Source: Tieghemiomyces parasiticus (lineage: Eukaryota > Kickxellomycota > Dimargaritomycetes > Dimargaritales > Dimargaritaceae). From it: a DNA stretch of 64,000 nt. The notes under the pieces are model-generated. The model was not told the origin of the DNA, did not search any database, and saw nothing but the letters and a program-made list of their open reading frames with translations. Below, in pieces: positions 1-9,875 of the stretch (position 1 is its first letter; each line of letters opens with the position of its first letter). The translations under genes and the position numbers were made by a program. The stretch covers positions 27,823-91,822 of the forward strand of contig JANBPT010000050.1 of assembly GCA_027575765.1 (NCBI GenBank). Direction: 5' to 3'.

Positions 1-156
1 AAGCCATATTATAGGATGAGTGGGCGCCAACCTTTAAGCCCGGGCACTTAAAAGTATAGGTAAGAATGGTAATTATATATTTTTTAGAGAAAAAGCCATC
101 AAAGAGATACCAGCGGTCATGCAAGTGCTAAAGAGAGGAGTGTCCAGATAGTGAAT

Positions 157-1386
157 CTAGCAGTAGCTCTGATACGACAGCTTCTTAACTTCCACGGTCG
201 AAGGTCCTTTGGACCAGTCTGTCTTGCCGGCCCAACCGGGGCTGGTCGCACCGCCGTTCCAGATGTTCATGATCCAGGCGCGAGCATCGGTAGGGTACTT
301 CTTCTTGGGGTCGTTCTTGAGGGTTCGGATAACCTTACCGTTCATGAGCCACTGAATCTGCGTCGCGGTGAAGTCAATGGCGTACTCCACGAAGGTCGTG
401 GCAAAGTCGGTGCCGCTCAGCTGGGTGTGCTCGCCCAGGTCGTCGCCGTTGACGCGTTCGCCGTCCACAAAGTACATGGTCAGGGTATCCTTGGTGTTCT
501 TACCCACCCATTCTAAATCAATCTCATCATGTTTGGGAACACCGCGAATGAAGGCGGTGACGGCACCCGAGTTGGCGCCGACCTTCATGGTGATGGAGGC
601 GCGACCGTACCAGATATCGTTGCGGCCGTACTCGAGACCGGCTCCGGCGCACTGGTCGTCCAGTCTCCACTGCATGGCACCGTTGTTGAAGGTCACATGG
701 TTGGGGCAAGAAAACTTGAAGTCCTTGCTCAGCTCCTCCTTCGTCAGGGTGTAGGTCTTACTCCAGCAGGTCACGGCAGTGTTTCCGGCATTGGTAATCC
801 CCGGAGCGGGCGCGATGTTTGTGATCGAAGGGGTGTCCGGCACGGGAATAGAGACAGAAGGATCCGAGGAGGACGATGAGGATTGGGACGAGGCAGAAGC
901 TGTGGTGGTGATTATGATGTTGGTGGAGGTCGAGGCGGAGGCAGAGGTCGAGGCGGAGGTAGAGGTCGAGGCGGAGGTAGAGGTCGAGGCGGAGGTAGAG
1001 GTCGAGGCGGAGGTAGAGGTCGAGGCGGAGGTCGTGGCGGAGGCGGAGGCAGAGGCAGAGGCGGAGGCAGAGGTTGAGGTATTGATATTATCGGGTGAGC
1101 TAGACACAGTTGGCGCGGGGGTAACCAGGCTACTGGACTCGGTAGGATTCCAAACTGAATAACCCGGAAAAATGACACTGTAGGTGGAGGAGGCCGTAAT
1201 GCTGGCCACAGGCATTTGCGGGAGACTGTGTACGGGACTGTTTGGCTCGGGAATTGGGGCCGAGTTGCTCTCTGACTGTGGCCGTGGAACTGCCGGGTAC
1301 GGGCTGGCTTTGACTCCTCCAGGTGCAGTCAAATGGCAGAGAAGTAGCCCAAATAGAGCAGCATAGTGAACCGCGAGGCGAGCCAT
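157..1386 (-). CDS. GH16 CRH-like cell-wall glucan/chitin transglycosylase, secreted
   Basis: Single-exon gene, 409 residues. An N-terminal signal peptide (about 1-27) is followed by a Pro/Ser-rich stretch, a Ser/Thr/Ala repeat tract (about 105-175), and a C-terminal GH16 catalytic domain from about residue 207 to the end. The active-site motif DEIDLEW lies at 287-293, giving the E-x-D-x-E arrangement with E288 as predicted nucleophile and E292 as acid/base. The CRH family joins chitin to beta-glucan in the fungal wall. The order is unusual: the Ser-rich region precedes the catalytic domain, and the protein ends just after the domain with no hydrophobic GPI-attachment tail. It is therefore likely secreted or wall-trapped rather than GPI-anchored. 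Family assignment is firm; the exact acceptor and donor substrates are inferred. Confidence 0.9.
   Translation of the reverse strand: MARLAVHYAALFGLLLCHLTAPGGVKASPYPAVPRPQSESNSAPIPEPNSPVHSLPQMPVASITASSTYSVIFPGYSVWNPTESSSLVTPAPTVSSSPDNINTSTSASASASASASATTSASTSTSASTSTSASTSTSASTSTSASTSASASTSTNIIITTTASASSQSSSSSSDPSVSIPVPDTPSITNIAPAPGITNAGNTAVTCWSKTYTLTKEELSKDFKFSCPNHVTFNNGAMQWRLDDQCAGAGLEYGRNDIWYGRASITMKVGANSGAVTAFIRGVPKHDEIDLEWVGKNTKDTLTMYFVDGERVNGDDLGEHTQLSGTDFATTFVEYAIDFTATQIQWLMNGKVIRTLKNDPKKKYPTDARAWIMNIWNGGATSPGWAGKTDWSKGPSTVEVKKLSYQSYC
922..1078 (-). repeat. In-frame tandem repeat encoding Ser/Thr/Ala linker
   Basis: An 18-bp unit is repeated in tandem (about four to five near-perfect copies between roughly 945 and 1035) inside a wider purine-biased low-complexity tract. 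On the coding strand each unit encodes S-T-S-T-S-A. Such tracts are normally heavily O-mannosylated stalks in fungal wall proteins and tend to vary in copy number. Confidence 0.85.
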
Positions 1387-1677
1387 GATTCGTTAAAGTC
1401 GTAGATATCGTCTAGTAATTAGTGAGAGGATAGATTGTAGTAGTGAAATCGCTCAACTTAAATGAGGTGGAAATAGGGGATAAAGTAGGTGGTGGGAAAT
1501 TGAATGCAGGGACGCTCGCTTTTGAAAGAATTTAAATGAGTCAAGGGAGAGTTGACGAAGAGCTATTGTTTGAACAATGTATTGACAGAACTTCGTACCG
1601 GAAATTGTACCAAACATAAAATATGTATTATGTAGATATTACTATGTGCGACGAGCAAGATTCGACAGATAGGGTCA
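1387..1677. other. Upstream region of the GH16 gene, AT-rich
   Basis: About 290 bases of AT-rich sequence between the GH16 start codon and a plus-strand TATA-like box. It presumably holds the GH16 promoter. No reading frame or RNA gene was recognised. Confidence 0.5.
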
Positions 1678-1684
1678 TATAAAA
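1678..1684 (+). promoter_or_regulatory. TATA-like box
   Basis: TATAAAA followed by GG, 43 bases upstream of an ATG at 1721 that abuts a strong splice donor. It is listed because it fits as promoter of the candidate gene at 1721-2441. The match is to consensus only. Confidence 0.3.
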
Positions 1685-1720
1685 GGTCGTGGGGCAAAGT
1701 AGGGTGATTGCAGCGAAGAA

Positions 1721-2441
1721 ATGGTAAGTTGATGCCAATCAGTTAGGGGGCCAATAAATATTTATAAATACCAGCTTTTACACCTCCGTTAGGTCACCGC
1801 ATTGCGTTGCGAACCACCAGCTCCGATCCTCAACCTACATTCGTCAATATGGCCCAATCCGGTTACGACAATGGAGCCACACTTCTAATTCCTTATACCC
1901 GCCGCTAATAGAGTACCGGGGTCGTCCTAACATCATGTATGTTTTACCAAACTGTCGCGCGATTGGGACTTGGAAAACATTAACTATAGCAACCCCAGGT
2001 CGATCACAGGCTGTAATTGTCAGGCTGAGTCGGGGGAAGGGTGGAACCGGTGGAGAATTGATAAGGACGCAACAGCGCGATGAACAGGTCGATCGACCGA
2101 GGCCAGATGTAAGTCCTTTGGGAGCTCGCTGCCCCAGTTGTGATTCGTTATATTTTATAAAGTGTGGCCGCCCTTTTCATCAATATTCGTCCCACTGCAT
2201 CGAAATGGACCCTACGATTCAACTGCTTCCAAGTTTAAATCGTGACCAGGGTCTTGATCGCTCCATTTTAGTCGATCATTACCGCTTGCCGTCCTCCCTC
2301 TATCTTTTAATAGGACCGAGCCGTGGATCAAACATTGCGAACTCTCGTCTTATTATCCACCATTTGAATGACACCATACTTCATTCTGTGCAACTCTTCG
2401 CTTGCTCTAGCCCCTCGCCGATCGACACACGGATTTTCTAA
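1721..2441 (+). CDS. Candidate two-exon gene of unknown function (uncertain)
   Basis: The model joins 1721-1723 (an ATG directly followed by GTAAGT) to 1821-2441 (after acceptor ..CCACCAG), phase 0, giving 207 residues. The frame of the second exon is open from 1758 to 2441, long for a region of moderate GC. The predicted N-terminus (MLRSSTYIRQYGPIRLRQW) is Arg-rich and hydroxylated like a mitochondrial targeting sequence. I recognise no domain. A Cys pair (CPSC) and later Cys/His residues occur near residue 117 and after. A second GTAAGT at 2109 could mark another in-frame intron. Base composition is lower in GC than neighbouring genes, so chance openness is quite possible. Confidence 0.25.
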
Positions 2442-2910
2442 TATTTGCAGTCTTTAGGATGAGCGGGCCCAAGTGCGGTAGCATAGGCCCAATATCTATA
2501 GCCCAGGGGCCTCAACAGGGGCTATGCGTATGTAGTGGTTGTGGATCTAATAGCAGCTATCTACAATGAGGTTTACCCGCTATACTGCTCCTCCGTAAGC
2601 TCCCCCGCCGTGTTCTTCGGCAGCCATAGGTAGGGGTGGCTTACATTTTTTAGTGTCGTGATCAGCCGGGATAGGAGGTGATTCGTCGCACAGTGCGATC
2701 CTGGCTGGTGAGATCAAATTGGAGCCTCGCAAACACCCGCCGTGTACATCGGCTTTACCTCACCATCAACTAAAACTACTTTTCCGTTGTGACCATTGAA
2801 GTATATTAATAGAAACAATTGTCAGGCAGGTCCGGCCTTGTTCGTTACCGGCGATTGCAGAGCATCCTACCCTGCCAATTGCTGGCCAAAACCTTATCCT
2901 AACCACCATC
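2442..2910. other. Intergenic region before the GPN3 3' end
   Basis: About 470 bases with no recognisable gene. It probably includes the 3' untranslated region of the minus-strand GPN3 gene. Confidence 0.4.
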
Positions 2911-4277
2911 TCAATCATCATCCTGATCCACGCCCCCTTCGTCCCCTTCAAGTTCCTTTGGTTCCTTCGGCTCTAGGTCCTCCCCGTACTGTATAGAGGT
3001 ATCAATACTCGACAAGATATAGTCGATCGATTCTTCGTCCGTAATGTCCAGCGGCAAGAATGACACCACGCTGTAGTCATCAATCAACTGTGCGATCGCC
3101 CGGTTTAGGTTGTAGAAGCGGGGGCGGGTTTGGGCGTTTGCGTCCTCCGTGAGTAGCAGCGGGTCCGGGTCGAAAAATCTGGCGAGCGAAGCAGTAGGCG
3201 ATGTATCAGGCAGGGGAGGGAGACATAAGGTGCGGTAGGTTGGGTGACAAAGTGAGACAGGTTTTAAGGTGGTCAGAGAGCGATGGGATCGCAGGCAGCG
3301 CTATAGAGAAACACGGGTGATGGCGTACGAAGCATGGCCGATATGACTGGATCCACTACCCTGATGCCGCCGCGCCCATAGTAAAGGCTGCCCTATATTT
3401 GGCAGTATGTTAAACTTACGCTTCTAAATCCTCCATCTTGGCCTTTTGGAGCATGATGTCCATCTTACTCATTACATTGATATGTGGAATCTCCAGATTA
3501 ATCATGGCGGAGGTGGCCGTCATGACACCGGCAAAGTACTTGGCCGTATCCTCCATGAATTGGCTGTCCAGCACGTAGACACCGCAAACCCGGAAGTTCC
3601 AGCGTTGTAGAGTCTCACAGAGTCGCCGCATAACCGGAAAGTGCGTGTAGAGCTCGATTTGACCTAGTCGATGGGGGCGGTAAGGGTAATGAAGGGTACA
3701 CGCAAGTGGTAGGGGGTTCAAGTCGACAACGTAAGTCAGTAAGGTCGAAAGAGTGACAGTCAAAATTGTCCTACTCCGCGATAGTCCGGAGTCATGGGAG
3801 ATGAACTCCAATGACCAGGGAGGGTGGGGGACGAGGTCACTGCAAAGGTTCTGGAAGTACCGCGAGAGAAGTCTGATCGGTCACTCATAAACCGGTTTAT
3901 GCCACAGGCCATGTGTCTAGTCGCTATCCTTTCATACCCTGCCCTCACGGGTGCTTACCTGGGCAATCGAAGATAAGGTAATCGTCCTCGTAGTCTCCAA
4001 GTTCCTCCTCGAGCCAATCGATATTATTGAGCAAAAACTCCATGCAGTAGATCAGGCCTCCGTTGGGTCCATAATCAAGCTCTTCCATCACGTCCTCGAG
4101 GGTGATGAGCTCGCGGATGTCAACCGACGGCGGGTATTCAAAATGTTCGGCTGCCGGGTCCAGATTCACGAGGTGAACCGACCGGTTTATGTTTTGGCAG
4201 TGGGTCATGATCGTCGAGCAGTAGGTTGATTTACCGCTGCCCGCTGGACCCATTACGAGCTGAACGTGGCGACCCAT
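2911..4277 (-). CDS. GPN3: GPN-loop GTPase 3 (RNA polymerase II assembly/import)
   Basis: Three exons: 4277-3959, 3663-3420 and 3178-2911, joining in frame to 276 residues, the usual family length. The P-loop GPAGSGKST is at residues 10-18, the diagnostic Gly-Pro-Asn loop at 70-72 (YGPNGG), a DCPG G3 motif at about 104-107 (split by intron 1), and an SKMD G4 motif follows. The sequence tracks GPN3 rather than GPN1/GPN2, including FCGV-type core [12 protein letters not shown] and a C-terminal [14 protein letters not shown] segment ending in an acidic tail. GPN3 works with GPN1 in cytoplasmic assembly and nuclear import of RNA polymerase II. The start was chosen because [10 protein letters not shown] matches the family start; the open frame upstream of it looks untranslated. 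Confidence 0.95.
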
Positions 4278-4822
4278 GGCTTGTATTGCAATGAGAGCGA
4301 ATGAGGTCAACGAGGCAATTGGGATAACGAGGTAAGGCAGCAAATCAAGGCAATGAAGGGAATGGTACAGTATATTATTTTTTCTGAACAAGTGGTGGAA
4401 AGGCGACTTGGTTGGATATCTGATTTCCCGACGAATGGGCCAGCGCCCTTGCCTGATGCGTAAAAAGCTGCCAGTTTCGGCGCAGCCCTAGGTCAACCTT
4501 CCTCCACCTATGTAACACAGCTAAATGGGCATCGGGTCACCCATTGAAAAAAAATATTGTGCGCAGCTGATACCCATTGAACAGCCCTACCGTGAAATCA
4601 CTTTGAAACTTACCCTTCTGTCAATGCAAACCACACTCGGCTAACTCTGGGAGCCTTAGATCAACATGTATTTTTTAATAGAAAATGATGCACAATGTCA
4701 CAAAATAACTGAACTGTTAGACAAGGTCACACAGATCCGTCCAGCCCACAAAAAGAAATTATCTGTGAAGGAGGAAACTGAAACCAAAGCAGCTGGTGGA
4801 CACAAGACAAGAGCTACTTTGC
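4278..4822. other. Intergenic region between GPN3 and NOB1
   Basis: 545 bases upstream of GPN3 and downstream of NOB1, both on the minus strand. It should hold the GPN3 promoter and the NOB1 3' end. No other feature was seen. Confidence 0.4.
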
Positions 4823-6838
4823 TTAGTGGGACTTCTTCTTGCGGTTACCCGTCCGCTTGGCTACATTGGGATTACGCCGGCCATGCCCAACGATGTCGGA
4901 CATGACACGGGTACCGGGTTTTCCGCGATTACTACTGAGGAAGTCAGGAACGTAGTCCAAGTCGAAGGCGCTGCCGTTGGCCTTTTTGGTCTTGTTGTGC
5001 TGTACGGCCCGCTCAAACTCCTTCTGATCCTCACGCAGAACAAGGGTGGGATGCCTGCCGCGGACGGGTCTCGGGATAGTGTACTGAAAGCGGGCGAAAT
5101 GCAGATATCAAGGGATAAACGAGGAGATTTCAGCCCCGAAAAGGTTGGGTTAGCCACTCCAGTCCAATAAAGGCTTGGTGAGGTGAAAATCAGATCCGTG
5201 CCGTAATTATCAGTAGCCCAACAATATGCTACGGCTTACCTTGGTACCCTGTTTGTTGACACGGAATTTCTTGGAGAGAAAAAGGTGAAGGTTGCCCTTC
5301 TGGTCGACTCGACCCGGGACGCGGTTGAGCGTGGGGTGGCCGCAGGTCGGGCAGAACTTTTTTTCCATCTGTCGGGTGACCCTAGAGAGTGGACGGGAGG
5401 AATTAGCAGCCGGGAAATGGGGATTCAGATCAAAGTAGCGCCGGTTAGTATTAGGCACTCCCATTTCTCCGGGCTTCTCAGGTCAGCCCCACGTTTAGTT
5501 AGCAAGGTTAGACTTACGTGAAGCAAGAGAAGCACCGCAACACCCGCGTCTTGAGATGCTTGATGGCGTATCCGCTGACGCTAGCCAGGTTGAGACCGAT
5601 CTGCAGGGCGACGTTCTGGACGGCGAAATCGGTGGTGGCGCAGGCAACAGACAGAGGCCCCTTAGGAGTCGAGTTGAGATCCGGAAGGGCTCCCGAATCC
5701 TGGGCCTGCTTGAACGCTAGGTTGGCCGGAGTGATCCAGCCGTCGTCATCGTCAGCACGTTTAGGCTTAGGCCGCAGTTCAAAAGCCTCCGCCTCTTCGT
5801 GCTTTGCCTGGTTTTGATCGAGGGAGAGGTTGTTCATCTCGGCGACCAGATGAGCCGCCCCGGGCGCTTGCGTGACACGGGCCGACTGGTTTTAGAGTCG
5901 TAGGGAAAAGCCAAATCGAGGAGAAATCGGTTAGACAACGGGCTGGGTGCGCTAGCGAGAATACTGTGCAAATTACTGGGACGGGTGTCAACTAGTTCAA
6001 GGGGCGAGAGAATTAAACCCTCTCTAGCACTTACCGCGCGCGGATCGCTTCGCAGGTGTGCCACGCCGTTCTGCTCTCGCTCCAGCGTGTAAGTTAGGGC
6101 CATCACCTTCAAATCGGGGATGGACAGAGCAGCATAGTCACCGGTCTTCTTGGCAAATTCCATAACTGGTAAAGGCGAGGATATGCGAACGGGTCCAGAC
6201 ACCATAAGGGTCGACGGCAACTAATGGGTTAGTATCGGTTTCGAGTTACGTTTCTAAGCTATTGGTCACTACGAGAAATTACTCAGCATACTACGGAAAC
6301 CACACTTACCGGCCACCATGTCCTCGGGTTCGGGCTCTCGAATCTTAAGCTGGAAATGAACGTTATTCTTTAACTCGCGGCGTTGGTCGGCATTACGAAT
6401 CTCCTGGATCACGTCGGGTACCGTATAAAAGTGATTCGCCAAGCGGCCCAGCTCGGTCATATTGTTGAAAATTGGACCAGCATCCAGCACCAGGTGGTCA
6501 AAAGGTTTCTCGAGGGCGCTGGCGGAGGCCATCGGGTTCGCTATCATCTGGCGGAAGCGAACCCGCCGGGCCTGCTCGGCTTCGTCCTCGGTATCATCGT
6601 CGTAGTCGCTGCCTGAGTCGGTGGTATATTCGCTGCCGGATTCGGAGTCGTGTTCGTGGTGGTGCGGTCCGCCGGTCGACGTTTTAGGTAGGGTGGCGGA
6701 TGGTTTGGCAATGGTACGTACGGCCTGCAGATAAGACCTGGGAGCAGGGGTGGATGGCTTCGCGGCCGCAGGAGCGGTGGCAGCGGCAGTACTAGGGGCC
6801 GGAGCGGTCGAGGTGACCTGGGATGCGGCGTCGGACAT
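4823..6838 (-). CDS. NOB1: 20S pre-rRNA endonuclease NOB1
   Basis: Five exons: 6838-6310, 6165-6035, 5885-5518, 5381-5240 and 5083-4823, all in frame, 476 residues. A PIN-like nuclease domain begins near residue 113; LVLDAGPIF carries the first catalytic aspartate (D119), with the VIQEIR glutamate, the KKTGDY and IPDLKV aspartates following. A DDDGWITPAN linker and TTDFAVQN segment are typical of NOB1. The zinc ribbon is split by an intron: CFSC then CPTCGH. The Lys/Arg-rich tail ends in KKKSH. NOB1 cleaves site D at the 3' end of 18S rRNA in cytoplasmic pre-40S particles. It is unusual in carrying about 112 Ala/Ser/Thr/Pro-rich and acidic residues before the PIN domain, whereas human NOB1 starts almost at the domain. 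Confidence 0.93.
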
Positions 6839-7647
6839 GGCGGGACGAGACTCGAGGCGGCGGTCAGTGGCAATGCGAGGAATCCGATGGCGGTGATGAG
6901 CAAGGAAAGAGGAGGAAGTCCGGTTGATATGAGGTTAAGGCCAGGAGGGTAGTTCGTTGCGATAAAGCGTAGTCACCAGAGAAGGAGTCAATTGCAGTCG
7001 GTGCACAAGGAAGGCTCGAGGTTTAAGAATGTGGCCAAGGGAGACGGACCAGACAGCAGTATGGCCATTCGCTAAGGCCCGGCCCTGTCAAGCACGACGA
7101 AGATTCCAACCGGGTATGCCAAAGGTTAGCTTTTTTTTTCTTTTTTTATGCCGTAAGTAATGCATTGATCATGAAAGCAGTATGTGCTACCCAGAGGTTG
7201 CCATAAAATTAAACTACCAGACTTAATCTAGGAAACGCCCCCCCCCCACACTTATTATATCAGGTGACTCTGAAGGATCGGATTTCGACTGCTTGCCCAC
7301 TGCATGGGGGATGTGGGCACCACTTTAGACCCGCTAGGCTGTGGACATATCCTGGTCTGGTTGCAACCACCTGCATTCCAGTCTGCTATATCAATCACCT
7401 GTCCCAATACCCTTATGGATGTGTGGACACAGCTATTTTAGGGCCGCACATTCCCGCTCCACCGGCGTGATGGTCCAGCTCTTAGGCCCTAAAGCCTCCA
7501 CAGTACGTGGCCACCCAGCCCCCACCTTCGTTTTGCAAGACCTGTCTTTCGAACCTACCTCGGACCCATTTCTCCTACGTTGCCTCCAACACCGCTCTGA
7601 GGCGTATTGACCCGCCCCGTACCTCATCACCTCTAGGTCGCCCACCC
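6839..7647. other. Intergenic region between NOB1 and the gp78-like ligase
   Basis: 809 bases between divergently transcribed genes, presumably with both promoters. It contains a short poly-T run near 7130-7147 and a poly-C run near 7240. No gene was recognised. Confidence 0.4.
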
Positions 7648-7738
7648 ATGTCCGTCCGGGCCTACGTACTAGTCACGTTCCTACTGACCCTACTCATTGT
7701 TCCTCGCGTCCTCGAGCTCCTCTATGAAACCGCGGTAG
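7648..7738 (+). other. Probable upstream coding exon of the gp78-like E3 ligase
   Basis: An ATG at 7648 opens a frame starting MSVRAYVLVTFLLTLL, a strong transmembrane helix, and runs into a consensus donor GTAAGT at 7739 (or GTAGGT at 7735). Animal gp78/AMFR also starts with an Arg-x-Tyr-led first transmembrane helix separated from the rest by a loop. Acceptors at 8286 (with the 7739 donor) or 8354 (with the 7735 donor) would join in frame to the main exon and bypass the ATG at 8106. Which splice is used cannot be settled from sequence. Confidence 0.45.
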
Positions 7739-8105
7739 GTAAGTTTGACTCCGACTGGCCAGGAGCGGAGATGGGCGCTGTGGGTTAGCGGACCCGTTCT
7801 CTTCACCAGCCTAGACCCCATCCCTCCGACGGGGATCGGCCTGGGTTCGGTCTCCTCTTGGCCGACCTGGGTGGTCCCGCACCCACACCCCGGCTGGTGA
7901 CTCAGTCGTCCCCCCGTCCGCAGCGGGAGACCGTGGGTCCCGAGCTAGAAGTGACCCGACCCGGTCCCACCTTCGGGGCCCGCTGAGAAGCATACCGTCA
8001 CCTGCCGCTGTTACCGGCCGCCGACTCTCCTCTCCGCCCATCTCTATATCCCCGAAGAAGGCCACCCGCCTAATTCTCTCCGCTGGCACAGCTGATTGAC
8101 TCACC

Positions 8106-9590
8106 ATGCCCGCCCCACCCCTGACTGTGCTCTACGTACACCATACCTTACTGCTCGCGCTCCCTCCCTCTACCGGTCCCTCCCAATCTCACCGGCGGGT
8201 GACCGTCCTACGCTTTAATCCTTTGCGCCCTGCCTCCTCCCTCCTGCCTCACCTGTTCCATCGCCAAACATCTCTTAATAACAAAGACCGATCGCTCCGG
8301 TCCAATTTCTATCCGGGCCCACCCGGGCCGGTCCCGACTGCCGGCTACTGGCAGCCCATCCAACCACAGGGCATCGCCGCCCGGCTATCATTTAAGCAGA
8401 CCCGTCTGTTCCCGTACACCCATGACTCGTGGTTCTGGCAGTCGATCCACCTGTTGACGCTACTCTTCACCACTGGCCGGCTGCAATTTATCATCTGCCT
8501 CAATACTCTGCTGTGCATCCTAACCATCGTCGGCCGGGCCACCGAGTGTGTGTTCTTTGACCGTCTCCAGCCTCTCGAGTACCAGCATCTCTACGAACAC
8601 ATACTTAATTTTGTCCTCTTCAAGCTCTGCTTCATCACCGTGGTGGTCCAGCCTGAGTGGGAAGAGGCCGTGGTATGGTTCCTGCTCTACATTTTTTACG
8701 GCTTCATCAGCTTATTCAGCCTCCTGTGTCGCGACCGCCACGAACGGTTACTGGCAGCGGCCGAGTACCGCATTACCGACCACCTCCGTATTGTCCTGCT
8801 CCTCCTCCTGATTTGCCTACTGGACTCGATGATTCTGATCACCTGTTTCCTGACCCTCAAGGACCTGTTCATCTTTTTGTCGTTCGAACCCTCCATCATT
8901 CTAATCGAGACGCTCCAGACCCTCATCCGCTACGTCGGTAATGCCCTCGAGATAACTGGGATCAGCGAAAGTGAGCTGTACTCGGACCTCCTGACATACA
9001 TCGATTTCGGAGCCGACGTGCTTGTCATCTTGGTGTCTGTAAGCTACTACTTCCATATCCTGATGCTCCACGGCCTGTCGTTCAAACTCATTGTGTTTGT
9101 CCTGTTGCTCAATATCCGCAGCGGGGTGGTCAACCTCCGCGCCAAGATTCGGCGCTTCATGCGCCGCCGGGCGAGCGAATACTCGCTGAACTATCGGCTG
9201 CAGGACGCGACGGCCGATGAACTTAAGGACAGCAACGCCATCTGTTGCGTCATTTGTCGCGAACCAATGCGGTCGGCCAAGAAGATGCCCTGTCGGCACT
9301 TGTTTCACAGGTAAGGGCTAGAGTGACTGGTAAAGTCTGGAGAATGAGCCAGTTAAAGAACCGACGGCGATACTTATCCGTCCTAACGTTATCTGACCCT
9401 CCCTCGGTTTTGTACTACTATTATGATTACCTCCTTCTCCTCCAGGGCCTGCTTGCGTTCTTGGATTCGCTACCATCCTTCCTGCCCGATCTGCCGCGTA
9501 CCACTAAGTCAGACACCGTCGCCGCACACACCGTCTCCGTCATTAGCTTCGCGCCAGTCTCAATTCGCGCCAACCTCTGACAGCGGGTGA
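8106..9590 (+). CDS. ER membrane RING-H2 E3 ubiquitin ligase, gp78/AMFR-Hrd1 family
   Basis: Main exon 8106-9310 and second exon 9446-9590, in frame, 449 residues from this ATG. Several hydrophobic helices are present. The segment LEYQHLYEHILNFVLFK and the LCRDRHERL turn align well with gp78/AMFR transmembrane regions. At the C-terminus lies a RING-H2 domain: CVIC, then CRHLFHRAC split by the intron, then CPIC (Cys3-His2-Cys3 spacing). This family ubiquitinates misfolded and sterol-regulated proteins at the ER (ERAD). The protein ends about 35 Ser/Pro-rich residues after the RING, without the CUE domain of animal gp78. An in-frame stop lies just upstream of 8106, so any upstream exon must splice in further downstream. 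Confidence 0.85.
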
Positions 9591-9875
9591 CCCCTCCTGC
9601 CCGATTGGCATCCACCGACCCTATTGTCTAATGCTTTCATTGCTATCTATCTCAACATTCCATTTGTTATTGTGCTCCGCCTTTCTTTAATAATCTTGTA
9701 AGCTCCGGTAGCAAAAAGCACATCGTCATTAGATGGCGGAGTGGCCTTTACACAGAACATGGGGTTTTTCTTAATAGCAAACTGATGTGACGGGGCTCTG
9801 GGCGGATGTAAATGTGAGCAGTATGTGGTATAGAGTTTCGGGTTCCATCCGTAGATTTGGCTTGCTGAGGTGCGC

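Noticed and set aside
883..1178. Gly/Arg-rich and Pro-rich frames over the GH16 repeat
   Set aside because: They are other-frame readings of the Ser/Thr/Ala repeat in the GH16 gene.
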